Of a stretch of DNA of 64,000 bases, positions 1 through 10,627 are shown one piece after another. Under the pieces are notes generated by a model. It was given only the letters and a program-made list of their open reading frames with translations. It searched no databases and was not told the DNA's origin. The position numbers were made by a program, and so were the translations under genes. Position 1 is the first letter of the stretch. Each line of letters starts with the position of its first letter. This stretch comes from Drosophila persimilis (lineage: Eukaryota; Arthropoda; Insecta; Diptera; Drosophilidae), in the NCBI RefSeq assembly GCF_003286085.1, contig NW_020825294.1, forward strand, positions 434,001 to 498,000. Reading direction: 5' to 3'.

Positions 1-279
1 CATACTCTCTATTTATTTGGCAAACTGTACGAAAAACCTTTATGTTATTCTTCCAAACATTTGCCGAAAAGAAGCAAACACACACACTAAGATGAACGAG
101 TAATTAAGCTCAGAATTGATAAAAGAAGCAGGCAGAAAAACAGAGCTAAAAGCAAAGAGTGCTGAGGCATCGCGTCGTGTTTTATGGCTTTTATCGTTCT
201 GTCAATATCTCGGAAGCACCAACAGCGCAGCTGCAGCGCAAAATAAAACAACTAAGATCGGTATTTGGATGCTACGACT

Positions 280-300
280 AGGGTATACCCGTTACTAGGG
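280..300. repeat. Short repeat-derived motif (GGGTATACCCGTTACTA)
   Basis: The motif resembles the reverse complement of the AGTAACGGGTATA-type ends that terminate many dispersed repeats in Drosophila. The same kind of end appears at about 36190-36205 in this window. It may be the remnant of an old insertion, but no full element could be traced around it. Confidence 0.3.
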
Positions 301-597
301 GGTTTCGGTAGAAAACGCCCTCCCACCACGAGAGAGAGAGGGAAAGGAAGGGAAACATTTTCTGGTTGTAATACTTATCCGACTGGCTTTATTTTTAATG
401 GATTGTTAGAAGACAAAAGTCACAGAAAATTATTAACTCAAACAAAATCTCTATCTTTATCCAGGGGTTTAGATACACAGAAAGAGAAGTACATACAACA
501 TATATCATATATTTGTATGGATTCGAAACCATTCTGCCCGTCACATACATCTCCATGGAGACAAGATACCCCCTGTACCCTATAGCAGCTGGAGCTT

Positions 598-706
598 TAG
601 CGCACGTAAACCAACCACACGAATCGCTCACCTGGTGGCTGCGATCGTGGTGGCAGTCGTCGGCGTAGCAGAAGCCGAGCCTTACCCACCACAAGCTGCG
701 GATCGA
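598..706 (-). other. Possible first coding exon, minus strand
   Basis: On the minus strand an ATG at about 706 opens a short frame starting MIVDPQLVVGKARLLL. It runs to a good donor (CAG|GTGAGC, or a nearby in-frame alternative) near 631, with a second possible donor (G|GTAAGG) earlier. The upstream sequence has CAACAG runs typical of fly 5' UTRs. Any following exon would lie to the left, outside the window. No family was recognised and this may be chance. Confidence 0.22.
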
Positions 707-2619
707 CGATCATTTTTGTACCGTGCGTCGCAACGAAAAGTCGTGATTTCGGATGGTCTGGTCTTCGCTATTCGTCGGATGGTTAGTGCGTGTCTCTCTC
801 TATAGAGAGATGTTGTTGCCTTTTGGAGGTTCTGGTGCATTGGCGCGTGAATGTTGTTGAGTGTTTGACTGTTGTTGCTGTTGTTGTTGTTGCAGTCATC
901 GTAATACTCGTACAACTCGAAAATATGTCTAGATACCGTTATGCAAAGTTGTTGTAGCTGTTGTTGGTGTTGCCATTGGTGACCCAAATAGAAATTACCA
1001 ACCGGGCCAAAAAAGACAGTTTAGACAGATAGACAGCCCCAGCCAAACCCCGCGTCTAATCCGCACAACAATAAAAAATAGCAAAAAAAAAGGAGAAATA
1101 ATAATAATAAGAGTTTGTGGCAAAAAAAAAAATACTTGGAAAAAACTTCACTGTCTAACAAAATAAAGATTGTTCACAGCAGAGCTTACTTCATTCTTTT
1201 TGTGGCAAGACTCTACATATTTGAATTGTTGATGATGATTGTGTTTTTTCAGTTGTCATGGCTCTTTACTGCTGTGTTGTATCCGAAGAAGAAATAAAGT
1301 TTTATTTCGTTCTTTATTTAGTTCTTTTATTTTCTTGTTAAAGTTTATAATTTCGGATGTTTGCGTATCGCATACGGATTGTCTCATTGGCAAAGGCTAC
1401 GCTACTCACACGTACACCTGAACTTGAAGGCACGTTCAGAACCATAAAACGTTAATGAGTTAAGCCCCACCAAATACTGAAGTGAGCAATTATAAATTTC
1501 CTGTACAAAACGAATTTGGATACGAACTAGTTGAAGGTGAGTGTATTTAAAAGTCTGTAAAAGGTGACAAAGGTTGTTTTATTTATGGTAATCCCACGAG
1601 GTAATCTAATTTGCTGATTTGCATTAGAATAACAAGTTTTATCCGCATCTAAAACTGTGGTTTTAGTTGGATTCTAAGAGGGTGGAATCTTACTTAATTC
1701 TTCTTCAAAACTGACCTTCTTCAATCCGACAATTAAAGACACACTCCAAAAAGTCAACTTAAATAAAAGATAATTGAGTGCTTGATCGATCTCTGCCCTT
1801 CCTGTGGATAACTTATTGGATAACTTAATTAGCAGCTGCTTTATCAGCAGCCGATAATTGAGACAGAATGACAGTTTTTCTATCGTAAAATGTTCAAACA
1901 GTTAACAGCTTTCGACCCATAAAATGCTCCATAATGTTCCCTAAATGGAACACTTAACGGTTATATGTATATGGTTCTTAACTTATTAATCACTTTGCAA
2001 CGCAGTTCTGTCGGCGAGAAGAAAACAAAACAATAATATTTTGTTGACAGTCTAATCGACAACCAGCAATTATTTAGAGGGTCCCCCCCATACCAATCAG
2101 GGTTTATCAATGGGCTCATTAGCGTCTCGTCTAAAAATGGTTTACTAAATAAAACCCAAGAATTTTGCTGATGCTTTTGCTGCGGTCTGGGGTGGCACTT
2201 GAGAATGAAAGTTTTTTTATTAGCATAAGAAATGCTTTTGATTTCACTTTTGTTTGAGACCCAACCAGGTTGAAAAATGATTGAAAAGATTGTGAATTAA
2301 TCAGACCAACGCGTGGTGATTGTTTTGTCTGACGATCTTGATAAGATCTGGATAAGATCTTGGCCGTGTCTGGATAGTCATTTTTCCTTGCCATTCACCC
2401 GAGCGGTTTGACTGCATTCAATACGACAAAATTATTTACACAGCTCGTAAAGGTCAACAAGTTTTGTTTTTCTTCGGTTCATTGTGGTACAACTTCAGGG
2501 GCCATAAACCTATATATCTTGTCGTAGACTGAGACTGAGTACAGTCAGTTTCACAACAGCCTGTTGAGAGCGAAAAGAGCTGGTAATGGGAAGGCTAGGC
2601 TAAAAGTAGGTCTGCAAAG

Positions 2620-2660
2620 CTTACCTTCAACTGTTTTACCATTTCGATACGCACTGTAGA
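2620..2660 (-). other. Possible short first coding exon (MVKQLK), minus strand
   Basis: Reading the minus strand, ATGGTAAAACAGTTGAAG is followed directly by GTAAGC, a good donor. This would encode MVKQLK as a first exon. No downstream exon could be assigned between here and the left edge, so this is only a hint of a minus-strand gene. Confidence 0.18.
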
Positions 2661-2779
2661 CATCTGTTGTATGCTTTTCTGGCCCCTTTTGTACGACGAA
2701 AAATGTAGCACAAGCGATAACCGACCGACCGCCGAATGAGCGTGTAAATACAAGACTCCAAAGTGTCTCAGCCAAGGCA

Positions 2780-2800
2780 GCAGTAGTAGTAGTAGTAGTG
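2780..2800. repeat. AGT triplet microsatellite
   Basis: About six tandem copies of a GTA/AGT triplet, seen directly. Confidence 0.85.
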
Positions 2801-3841
2801 TAAATGGCCAAACAGTTTGTTAACTGAATTGCCCGGCCCCCATAGGCCCCGCAACGCCGCTTCCCCAGTCAAACACCTCTTGTATAGACGCGTTTCTTGT
2901 TGAAAAATTTCATTAGCGTGCCGTTCGTGCAAGTTCAGGGACACTGAACATCATGTGTTTAATAACTCCGGAGCAGCGGTAATTATATGTTAGAAAAGTG
3001 AGCTCCAACCAAATGAAGTTTTTAGGAAAAATATGTTTAAAGTTGAATTGCTCTAAAGTTTTTGATAGAAAGAGCAGTAGTGCCTGCAGGCAATATCTAA
3101 TCACAGGTGAAGCCGCTTTATGGATGACCCAAGGTTACCATAACCACAGTCATAACATTTTACTCATTCAGGAGATAATAGTAGTTGCGATTCCGTAGTA
3201 GTGCCTGTCTGGTTTACAAATTACCCAACTCTTTCGGTGTTCGACCTACACCTCGATCTGAAAGCTGAGGAGAACCTCTCTGACTTTAGCTTGTTTTCGC
3301 TTCATTGCTTCGACCTTAGCAGGCTAATTGTTATATTTTGTTTAAATTCATATTTTCAGTGCTGTAATTAACAATATACCCAATGCCAAAACAGCTGCGG
3401 AGGGATCATATTTCTATATGACATTAGTCTAGCGAATAATTATTCAATGGCTACGGCTACGACTATGAGTATACATATGTATGTACAATATGTCAATAAA
3501 GCGGGGCAGCGAAGCGAATGAACTGTCTGCTAAATTGATCTACAAATGATGAGCTACCAGACCATTGCACTCCATATAATTATATGATGAATAGTCATAT
3601 AATGTCAGCATTATTAGCACCACTAGTCCCGGCTCTTGACTGCTGTCGTACTCGTGTAATTTTGTGTCTGATCTTTGCAAAACGTCAGGTCAGGCCAAAA
3701 GGTTGTTGCGCAGCCGCAAAGTAAATGTGGTAATCTGCCAAGCAAACAATCATTGAATCAGTCCCGAAATCATTACGTTTTTAATTTGATTCAAGCCTAT
3801 GTTCAAACATTGAATTTGGAAATTCTATTCAAATAATATGC

Positions 3842-4429
3842 TTAGGGCTTCATACTCCCGCGCTCTGCATCGATCTTAACGTCTGGATAAGCCTTATGCA
3901 AAATGGCCTGGGACTTCTTATGATCGGCCTTGCCCAAGACTCCTGATTTGCCATAGACCTTAATGTATTTCTTCTGCGGATCATATTCGATATAGCCGCC
4001 GCCCAGGCCCTGGGTGCACAAACCCAATTTGTTGGCCTCCTTTTTAAGTTTTTCATAGATATTCACTGAGGGGAGGGGGATATATCTTGTAGACACTGAA
4101 TGACTCTGTTTGGAATTTTTAACTCACAATGGTACTTGGCTCTGGGGCAGCTGCGAATCACCTGCCTGGCCTGGCCCATCATACCATGGATATAAACGTG
4201 GGACAGCACATATTTGGACTTTCCTTCCTCCAACGTGACCGAAGGGAATTTGAGCAGGGATGCCACTGCACTGTCACTATACGAACGTGGCCCACGAATG
4301 GCTGTCCCCCCCACATTAAGAAAATATATTAGTCCCCATTTCAGCTTCTATTCCATCGACGATTCAATTCAACTCACCCCGCAGTAGAGGACGCCAGGTG
4401 GGCAAAAGGAGCTTTCGGGTTATATCCAT
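3842..4429 (-). CDS. Janus/ocnus-type phosphohistidine phosphatase-like protein
   Basis: Three exons, 4429-4378, 4301-4128 and 4065-3842, give 149 aa. Both introns have GTGAGT donors and AG acceptors, and the phases join cleanly. The family (janA, janB and ocnus in flies, PHPT1 in mammals) hydrolyses phosphohistidine. Seen here: the KYVLSHVYIHG strand, a His at about residue 75 in RAKYHL at the position of the PHPT1 catalytic His, the GLGGGYIEYDPQKKYIKVYG core, and GKADHKKSQAIL. The first 30 residues are basic and hydroxylated with no acidic residue (MDITRKLLLPTWRPLLR), like a mitochondrial presequence. In D. melanogaster janA and janB overlap in tandem; no second janus copy lies upstream here, so this is a solitary copy. 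Fly janus genes are male-biased, so testis expression is an inference. The family call is firm; which member it is stays unresolved. Confidence 0.86.
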
Positions 4430-4512
4430 TTTGAGAAAGTATTTTTATGGAATTTTTACTTTCGTAGATGTTGACGACACAGAGTTGGGATAGGCTCTGA
4501 ATGAAAATGACT

Positions 4513-4628
4513 TATGGTTGAGAGTAAGATGACTTCTCATCAAATGTGTACGTAGTTTTGAAAAAGAAAGATAGCTCTTTCCAAACTACGCACAGATTTG
4601 ATGAGAAGTCATCCCACTCTCAACCATA
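4513..4628 (-). repeat. Long near-perfect inverted repeat (46-bp stem, 24-nt loop)
   Basis: The arm 4513-4558 is the reverse complement of 4583-4628 at 42 of 46 positions with no gaps. In a minus-strand transcript three of the four differences are G-U pairs, leaving one C-C mismatch. In a plus-strand transcript those three become A-C mismatches. This asymmetry suggests that, if it is an RNA hairpin, the minus strand is transcribed, the same strand as the janus-like gene whose ATG lies 84 nt downstream. It could be a hairpin-RNA/siRNA precursor, an unusually long-stemmed miRNA-like precursor, or a short palindromic transposon remnant. Confidence 0.8.
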
Positions 4629-5165
4629 CGTTATTCTTTATGTGTCTGTACGATATCGACTAAAATCGTAAGGACTTGACCTTAATAAATATCCAGCCAT
4701 ATGATACCAAGAATTCATAGCGACCAAATTAAATATATTATATATTGATATTGATATGGCATATTGATATTTCTTAAATGACAGCTACCGCCAGCTGAAT
4801 GCATCTGTATCCGCATATGATACCGAGTTTTACCCTTAAAAGTGTAAACATTTGTTATTGTTTATAGCACACCAAATAAAATAAGTATGAAAATAAACTC
4901 CACTTTTCGAGAGAAACACTTGCATGATTTTTGTATTTGAGCTGCTTAATTATAGTTGACTCAAAATATATATTTATAACTTTTCTAATATATTTTTCCA
5001 GATCGTGCTAAGCCCCTGAGCATGGCACCACAGCCAACAGTTTCCATTGCATAATCCCTTGGAGAACACAACAGCTGCATGCAGGCTTACGCAAACTTAC
5101 GTCTAAGCCGGAAAGAGCCAAGCTAATAAATAGTTAGAGATAGAGGCTAACAAGAAGCAAACAAG

Positions 5166-7245
5166 ATGAGCAAACTCCAGGTGATTGTTCATCCCGTGAA
5201 GAAAGAGTTTGCACGCAAAAGCTGCGGCTTTGATCATGACACGCCCGATGATTTTGTCAAATCGCAGGTAAGAACTATTCAGTCATATACCAAAGACAGA
5301 CAGACGGACAGACAGAGTCTCAGATAACACCAATGAGAAAAACAAATACTGTAAAGTTAATAGCTCTCTAGGCTGTGGCGGATACGGCCTTGAGCACGCC
5401 ACATCACGCCCACAATTGACACGCACCTGAGGAGGTGGATTATTGGTATTGCACTTGGTGCGGGTCAATGTACATGATGGGTATTTTAAAATGGTGTTCG
5501 CATGGGGCACGGCACATGTATTGGAACTCAGTTAGGGTAGGGAAGGGTAGTGGAAAGGTTAAGTGAGACTTCCCAGAACTTTCTCTTAAAGTAGCTGCCG
5601 AATATCTTTTAGTGTTAGACTATAAATTGAGATTATAAAACCACTAAAACTGCAAAGTAGATGTTTCTTCCATGGCTATACCTTGGGAGGTTCATAGAAC
5701 CAACCCAAACCCAAGTGTAAAACGTAGTGGGCGTTCTGTTTGTTCGCATTTTTTCCAAACCATTTTCTGTGTGGACTACCTTGAGCATATTTGATGACTT
5801 CTTCCATTCACAGTATCAACAGAAAGTGACCTCTCTTTCTGGCCACAAATATTCAATATATACATGGTGTACGTATATATATATGACAGTAAAGTTCGCC
5901 CTCTGCACAGCGATTGTACTAGCATTTTAAATTAAACTATTGAAATATTCATAAGCGGCAAACCATCGCTAGCTTTGGGACAGAGCCACTAGCTAGCTAG
6001 ATACTTGCAATACCTTATACCTTAAACAATAACCCCTGCAATTATATGGTTCCCATGAAGAACATTTATTTATTTTAATCAATTGAGTTACTTAAAAGCT
6101 TTTAATTGTCACTAAAACACTTTTATCGCAATCTTTACTCCTATATATATTTTAATTTTTAAATATTTTAATTTTATTTAATTTTAACTCTTTTTGTAGT
6201 GGCAAACATGTACTAAGAGCATGATATATTTGTTCTATCGCTGGTTCATGGCGCTGTTCTTTTTGGGCGTGGTAATCGAGTCCATGTGGCCTCTGGCAGA
6301 CGATGATACCAGCTATTGGCTGTACTTTATCTACATGACCAATTGGGGCATATGGATGTGTTTGCTGACAAATCTATTGGGTGCCGTACTAGTCAGCATT
6401 TGGCATTATCATCCGGAATATGCGGGTAAGTTTGGGATATAGGTGTGAATATATATGGCTAAAGTTCTGTTTGATTTTTGCAGACAAACTTTTGAATGTT
6501 AAGAGTTCCTTTAGTTACTTTCGTTTATATTGGGGTATGCACATCATAACTCTGGTTTTATCCATTGTCATTACGATTATCTATTGGACTATACTGTATG
6601 ATGGTAAGTGGCTCCCTACAAAATAGTATCTATATAAACTAACAAATGTTCCTTTCTCTTTTTCAGCTAATGAGAGCTCCTTGGACGCCACAAATGTGCT
6701 CACTCATGCCTTCAACTCGATTTGTATGTTCATCGATCTGTGGATTGTGGCACATCCGCTGCGGCTACTTCATATGTTTCTACCAGTACTATTCGGCGTC
6801 ATCTATGCCATCTTCTCGTACATCTATCAAGTGTGTGGCGGCATTAACAAGTAAGGAAGCACTAATCATTCAATCATGATGAATGATCATTCATTTTCTT
6901 TTTATCTTTAGGAAAGGAAAACCTTATATCTATCATGTGATCGACTGGACTAAGCCCCAGAGCTCCTTCATCACAGTTCTGGGGATTCTTATTCTTTCCT
7001 GTTGCGTCTACGTCCTGCTTTTCGCTTTCTTCAAGCTCCGGATGTTCCTCCACCGGCGCTGCCACCGAGCAAACTTTGTTTTGCCCACGACTGGTCCTAG
7101 GGTGAATGGAGGATCGGATGACAAGCAAACAGGGAACGGTATACAGCACTCTTCCTCCCGCATATCCATGGTTCTGGGCAATTTCGCTGGCTACGAGAAC
7201 CAGGCCTATGCCCCCAGTGTGGGAGAGCAGTCGAGTAAGAAATAA
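5166..7245 (+). CDS. Rolling-stone (rost) family multipass membrane protein
   Basis: Five exons, 5166-5267, 6200-6425, 6484-6603, 6667-6850 and 6912-7245, total 966 nt and 321 aa. All junctions are GT-AG with matching phase. Rolling stone is a membrane protein needed for myoblast fusion in the fly; the wider family is multipass and of unknown biochemistry. The N-terminal 34 residues are hydrophilic (KKEFARKSCGFDHD). About six hydrophobic segments follow, including WFMALFFLGVVIESMWPL, TNWGIWMCLLTNLLGAVLVSIW, IITLVLSIVITIIYW, and FITVLGILILSCCVYVLLFAFF. The paired WIVAHPLRLLHMFLPVLFG block is typical of the family. The C-terminal 60 residues are polar and probably cytosolic. An AATAAA begins 4 nt after the stop. 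A 931-nt first intron follows the start exon. A 5' UTR exon may begin near 5002, after TTTTTCCAG. Flies have several rost-like genes and I cannot tell which orthologue this is. Confidence 0.85.
5268..6199 (+). other. Large first intron of the rost-like gene
   Basis: 932 nt bounded by GTAAGA and TTTTTGTAG. It is AT-rich, especially near the acceptor, and contains no coding signal or recognisable repeat. Confidence 0.7.
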
Positions 7246-7248
7246 GTT

Positions 7249-7254
7249 AATAAA
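7249..7254 (+). terminator. Poly(A) signal of the rost-like gene
   Basis: AATAAA immediately after the stop codon at 7243-7245. A second AATAAA near 7350 may be the one used, because the first would leave almost no 3' UTR. Confidence 0.5.
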
Positions 7255-7359
7255 ATAATCGAAGCTTTAGTCGCTTTAGTCAAATTCTCTAGAATGCTGT
7301 AGAATTCTAACCAGTGATATTATGTTTTGTAGATCTTATTCTTTAAGTAAATAAATATT

Positions 7360-10110
7360 TTAATGTGGAGGATTGTAGGTAACATTTTCTTCAAAGATAA
7401 TCTAAAATTCTACTCTTTTTTCCATATGACCCTGGGGACAGAATCAATATTTAAACGCGATAACAAATAACAAACTGACTACTCATCAAAAATCCCATAA
7501 AATAATTAAAAGTTCAAAGGAGAAAAACATGTTCTCCCTTCCAAAGAACCTTGGAACACCGCCCTTTGGGAACTTTACAGTTGATGATCAAAAATTTATA
7601 TAAAAAACTCACATTATGGCGGGAATGGGGATGGGATGGGATGGAACTTGAGAATGGGACACAGGACAGTCTTTAACCCTCTTCCATGGGGCGGCTTCAA
7701 AAGTTCTCATGCACACTCACATACTCAGATTCGGAGACCATTTTTCGGGTTTGAGATGTGTAAATATTTTAGTCTATTCACTAATCACCTTTGAATGACT
7801 TTATTGGCCCAAATACATGAGCCACGAGCGGGGCAATAGACCAGCAAGGACATGGCTAATTCTGAATAGGTGAAATCTATAAATAAAAGGTAAGCGATGG
7901 CCAGAGCTTTTCATTGAGAGATGCGAATAATAAACTACAGCTGTAATTGAAAGGGGATTCTATTCTATTTCTTAATTAAACATTTTCAAAGGGTTTTTGT
8001 TGCATATAAAACCCATTTATTTATTTCGTTTAATTTGATTCCAATTTAACTTTCTTTCCACGCCTTCATTTGATCCCCAATTGAAGACATTCAACCTTCG
8101 CGATTGTCCTTAATCACAGATGTTTAGGTTCGGATTGCTTAACCCAAAAGGCTCAACGAGCACACCTTGGCTGGGATTATGTACATATTTAAGCCAAAAA
8201 AAAGCACGTAGCCTTAATTAAGTTTCAAAAAGGCATTTAATAACCAAACGCCCCACCGGACGGGCTCAAGGACGAGCACGAGACACGAGCCTCGCTCCTC
8301 GATGTTGTGGTCATTGCGAAGGCTTTACTTTACTCATAAGTTGGAAAATTCGGGCCCCCACCAACTCTCGACCCACGACCCAATCATTTTGGGGGAGGTG
8401 TAGGTGTGGGTGTCAATTTCAGTCTATGGGATATACTATGACTGGGCTGTTGGTATTATCTGTGTAGTGGGTGTTGTCGTTGTTGTCCTTGTGTCGACGG
8501 GACACATGACATGTCCACAAATTCCAACAAATTAGGCGTCGCATCTGTGGTCGGCCATGGATCGATATGAGACCAATTTGATCGATATGTAATTTCCTTG
8601 AGCTTTGAACTTCCTTGCGTGTCCTTGCCTAAGCCTATGCCCCCCCAAATAAGCCCACAGACCCAGCCCCTTAGACCCCCTTCCTGTATTACGAGTCTTT
8701 CAACAGAACTTACAACAAAATCAATAGAATTTTAATTGAACTGATTTCGGAAATTTTGACAGCTGTCATCTGTCAACGCTTCTTCCCTGCCACAAAGCAG
8801 GACTTTCAGCAACAGAAAAACTTAATAATTACAGACAATTATTGGTGTGAAATATTAATTGAAATAATTCTTCTTTCCATTCCCTCAAATGGCTCGCCAT
8901 ATTCCCTCCGACAGACAGAAACCCATGCCATAGCACTAGCCTTGCATCTTTCCACTTTATAGGGTTAATCAATTTGGGGTTTTTCTTTTTTTTTGTCAAT
9001 GTGTGGCATGATTGCGCAATGTTATTGCTATCAGGTTCATGAAAGACTCTTTCAGAATGGAACACATACTCCTACAGATGTATAATATAGCTCAAGTCAT
9101 GATAGGCACACTCTTGGGCATATTATTAGATTCCATCTGTGATTTTTGGCATTCGATCCTTAAAAGTGTACGATGTACAGCTTAAGAATGTAGAGGATCC
9201 ATTACTAAGATTAATTTCTAGATCATTTCGTGGAAAAAATTATGACTACTTTGAAGAAAATAAACTTTTCATACGAAATATATAGTATTTACAAAACTAT
9301 CTGTTCCATTTGTGTTAACTTTTGTAGTATTTACTTCCAAAAAATATATCATATTACATAAATTTCAACCAAATGTTGGCTACTTTCATTTCTTCCATCC
9401 GACTCCTCTTATTATCCCTCATATCCTAACTGCCTGCCCCATATTGTTTTCTGTTTGGGCCCTCTCGACTTGAACAGCTGCAAGTCAAAGGATTTATTTA
9501 GATCGAACAAAATATGAACAAAAAAAAACAAAACAAAACAAAATGACAAGAACAATCAACATGGACGACAACAGCACGCCAACCGAAAGAACAGCAGGGC
9601 AGGGAGAATGCTTTAAAGTATTCCCTACAAGGTATTCTGAACATGTGTGTCGGTTGGGTGGTGGCGGGGTGGTGCACCTCTGTGAGAAACGCACTGCTGT
9701 GCGCTCTGGCTCCAGGACAGTCCTCTCGGACAGGACACAATTTGTTTGGAGCGCATAAACAAATGGCGGCGGCCCATGAATGACACAGTCATGGAAATAA
9801 GTGTAGAATGGTGCGTGAGGTTTCCAGGGAGAGCCAAGAAAATCCCAACCGTGATAGATAACCCCACACACCCACTCAACCTACATGCGGTGCGCCACGC
9901 GACTGGAATCGCATGTGGATAGTCGATGGATAGTCGTGTACTTTGTGGGGGAAGGGAGGCCAGGAAACCCGCTGGAAATTCATAAAGTATTCATTAATTG
10001 GAAAAGCGGGTGACTGAGTGACCAAGAGTCCAGTCCCGACTCTCGACCAGACGGAATCGGAATCGGAATCCACTCGGGGAGCTACCAAAGCCGAGTCATT
10101 TGTCAATTTT
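7360..10110. other. Intergenic region upstream of the adenylate kinase-like gene
   Basis: 2.7 kb with no gene I can support. It has AT-rich blocks, a poly-A/AAAAC tract near 9520-9541, and a short GGAATC tandem near 10055-10070. The open frames at 9494-9879 on both strands lack family signal and splice support. It probably holds promoter and regulatory DNA for the gene at 10628. Confidence 0.55.
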
Positions 10111-10115
10111 GAAAT

Positions 10116-10121
10116 TCAGTT
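10116..10121 (+). promoter_or_regulatory. Initiator-like TCAGTT, possible transcription start of the adenylate kinase-like gene
   Basis: TTCAGTTTCG matches the arthropod initiator (TCAGT with the A as +1). It lies about 510 nt upstream of the ATG at 10628, a plausible 5' UTR length. No clear TATA box sits 30 nt upstream. Confidence 0.35.
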
Positions 10122-10627
10122 TCGTTTCGGACGTTCATCGAGCAGTACGTGCCCCAAACCGTAGAGCCCAAGAAGTCTGGGAAATCAGAACACAAAATCA
10201 GAGAGTACGCGGCAACATAATACCGCCAGCAGTGGCCTGTAGTTCCCCGGTTTTCGTGCGTGTTACCAACCATAAAACCCGACAAACCAAACCCCCAACA
10301 AGTATCCCAGAGATACCAACCAACAATAAACACATATATTGTAAATATATATATTTACATATAATAGAGAATACCTTTACCGTCGTCGTGGCCATGGACA
10401 GACGCTGCTGTTGCAATGTGCAAAACTTTTATGGAATTTTACAACAAAAAATTTCCCTTTGAAGAGCACACACCACCTGTTTTTTATACGGATGCGATAA
10501 TTTTTCAACCGAGTGCAACAGTGCGTGTGCAAGAGTGTCTGCCGCCGGGCTGCATGCTCTGCTGGTAGATGCGTGGTAGGGAAAACAGCATTGCGAAAAT
10601 TCAGCTATACTGGCCACCGAATGGATA

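Larger units (their letters stand above)
1..3841. other. Left non-coding region
   Basis: No convincing complete gene is visible here. The stretch is AT-rich with poly-A runs near 1082-1131, CAA/TTG-type triplet runs near 867-893, and an AGT/ACT triplet run near 2780-2799. Two minus-strand sites look like the first coding exons of genes that would continue to the left (see separate entries). The open frames in this interval have no domain signal and no supporting splice sites, so I treat them as chance. Confidence 0.6.

Noticed and set aside
9494-9879. Overlapping frames on both strands, including one with a hydrophobic C-terminal run
   Set aside because: The hydrophobic run is encoded by a poly-A/AAAAC tract. 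There is no family resemblance and no start or splice context.
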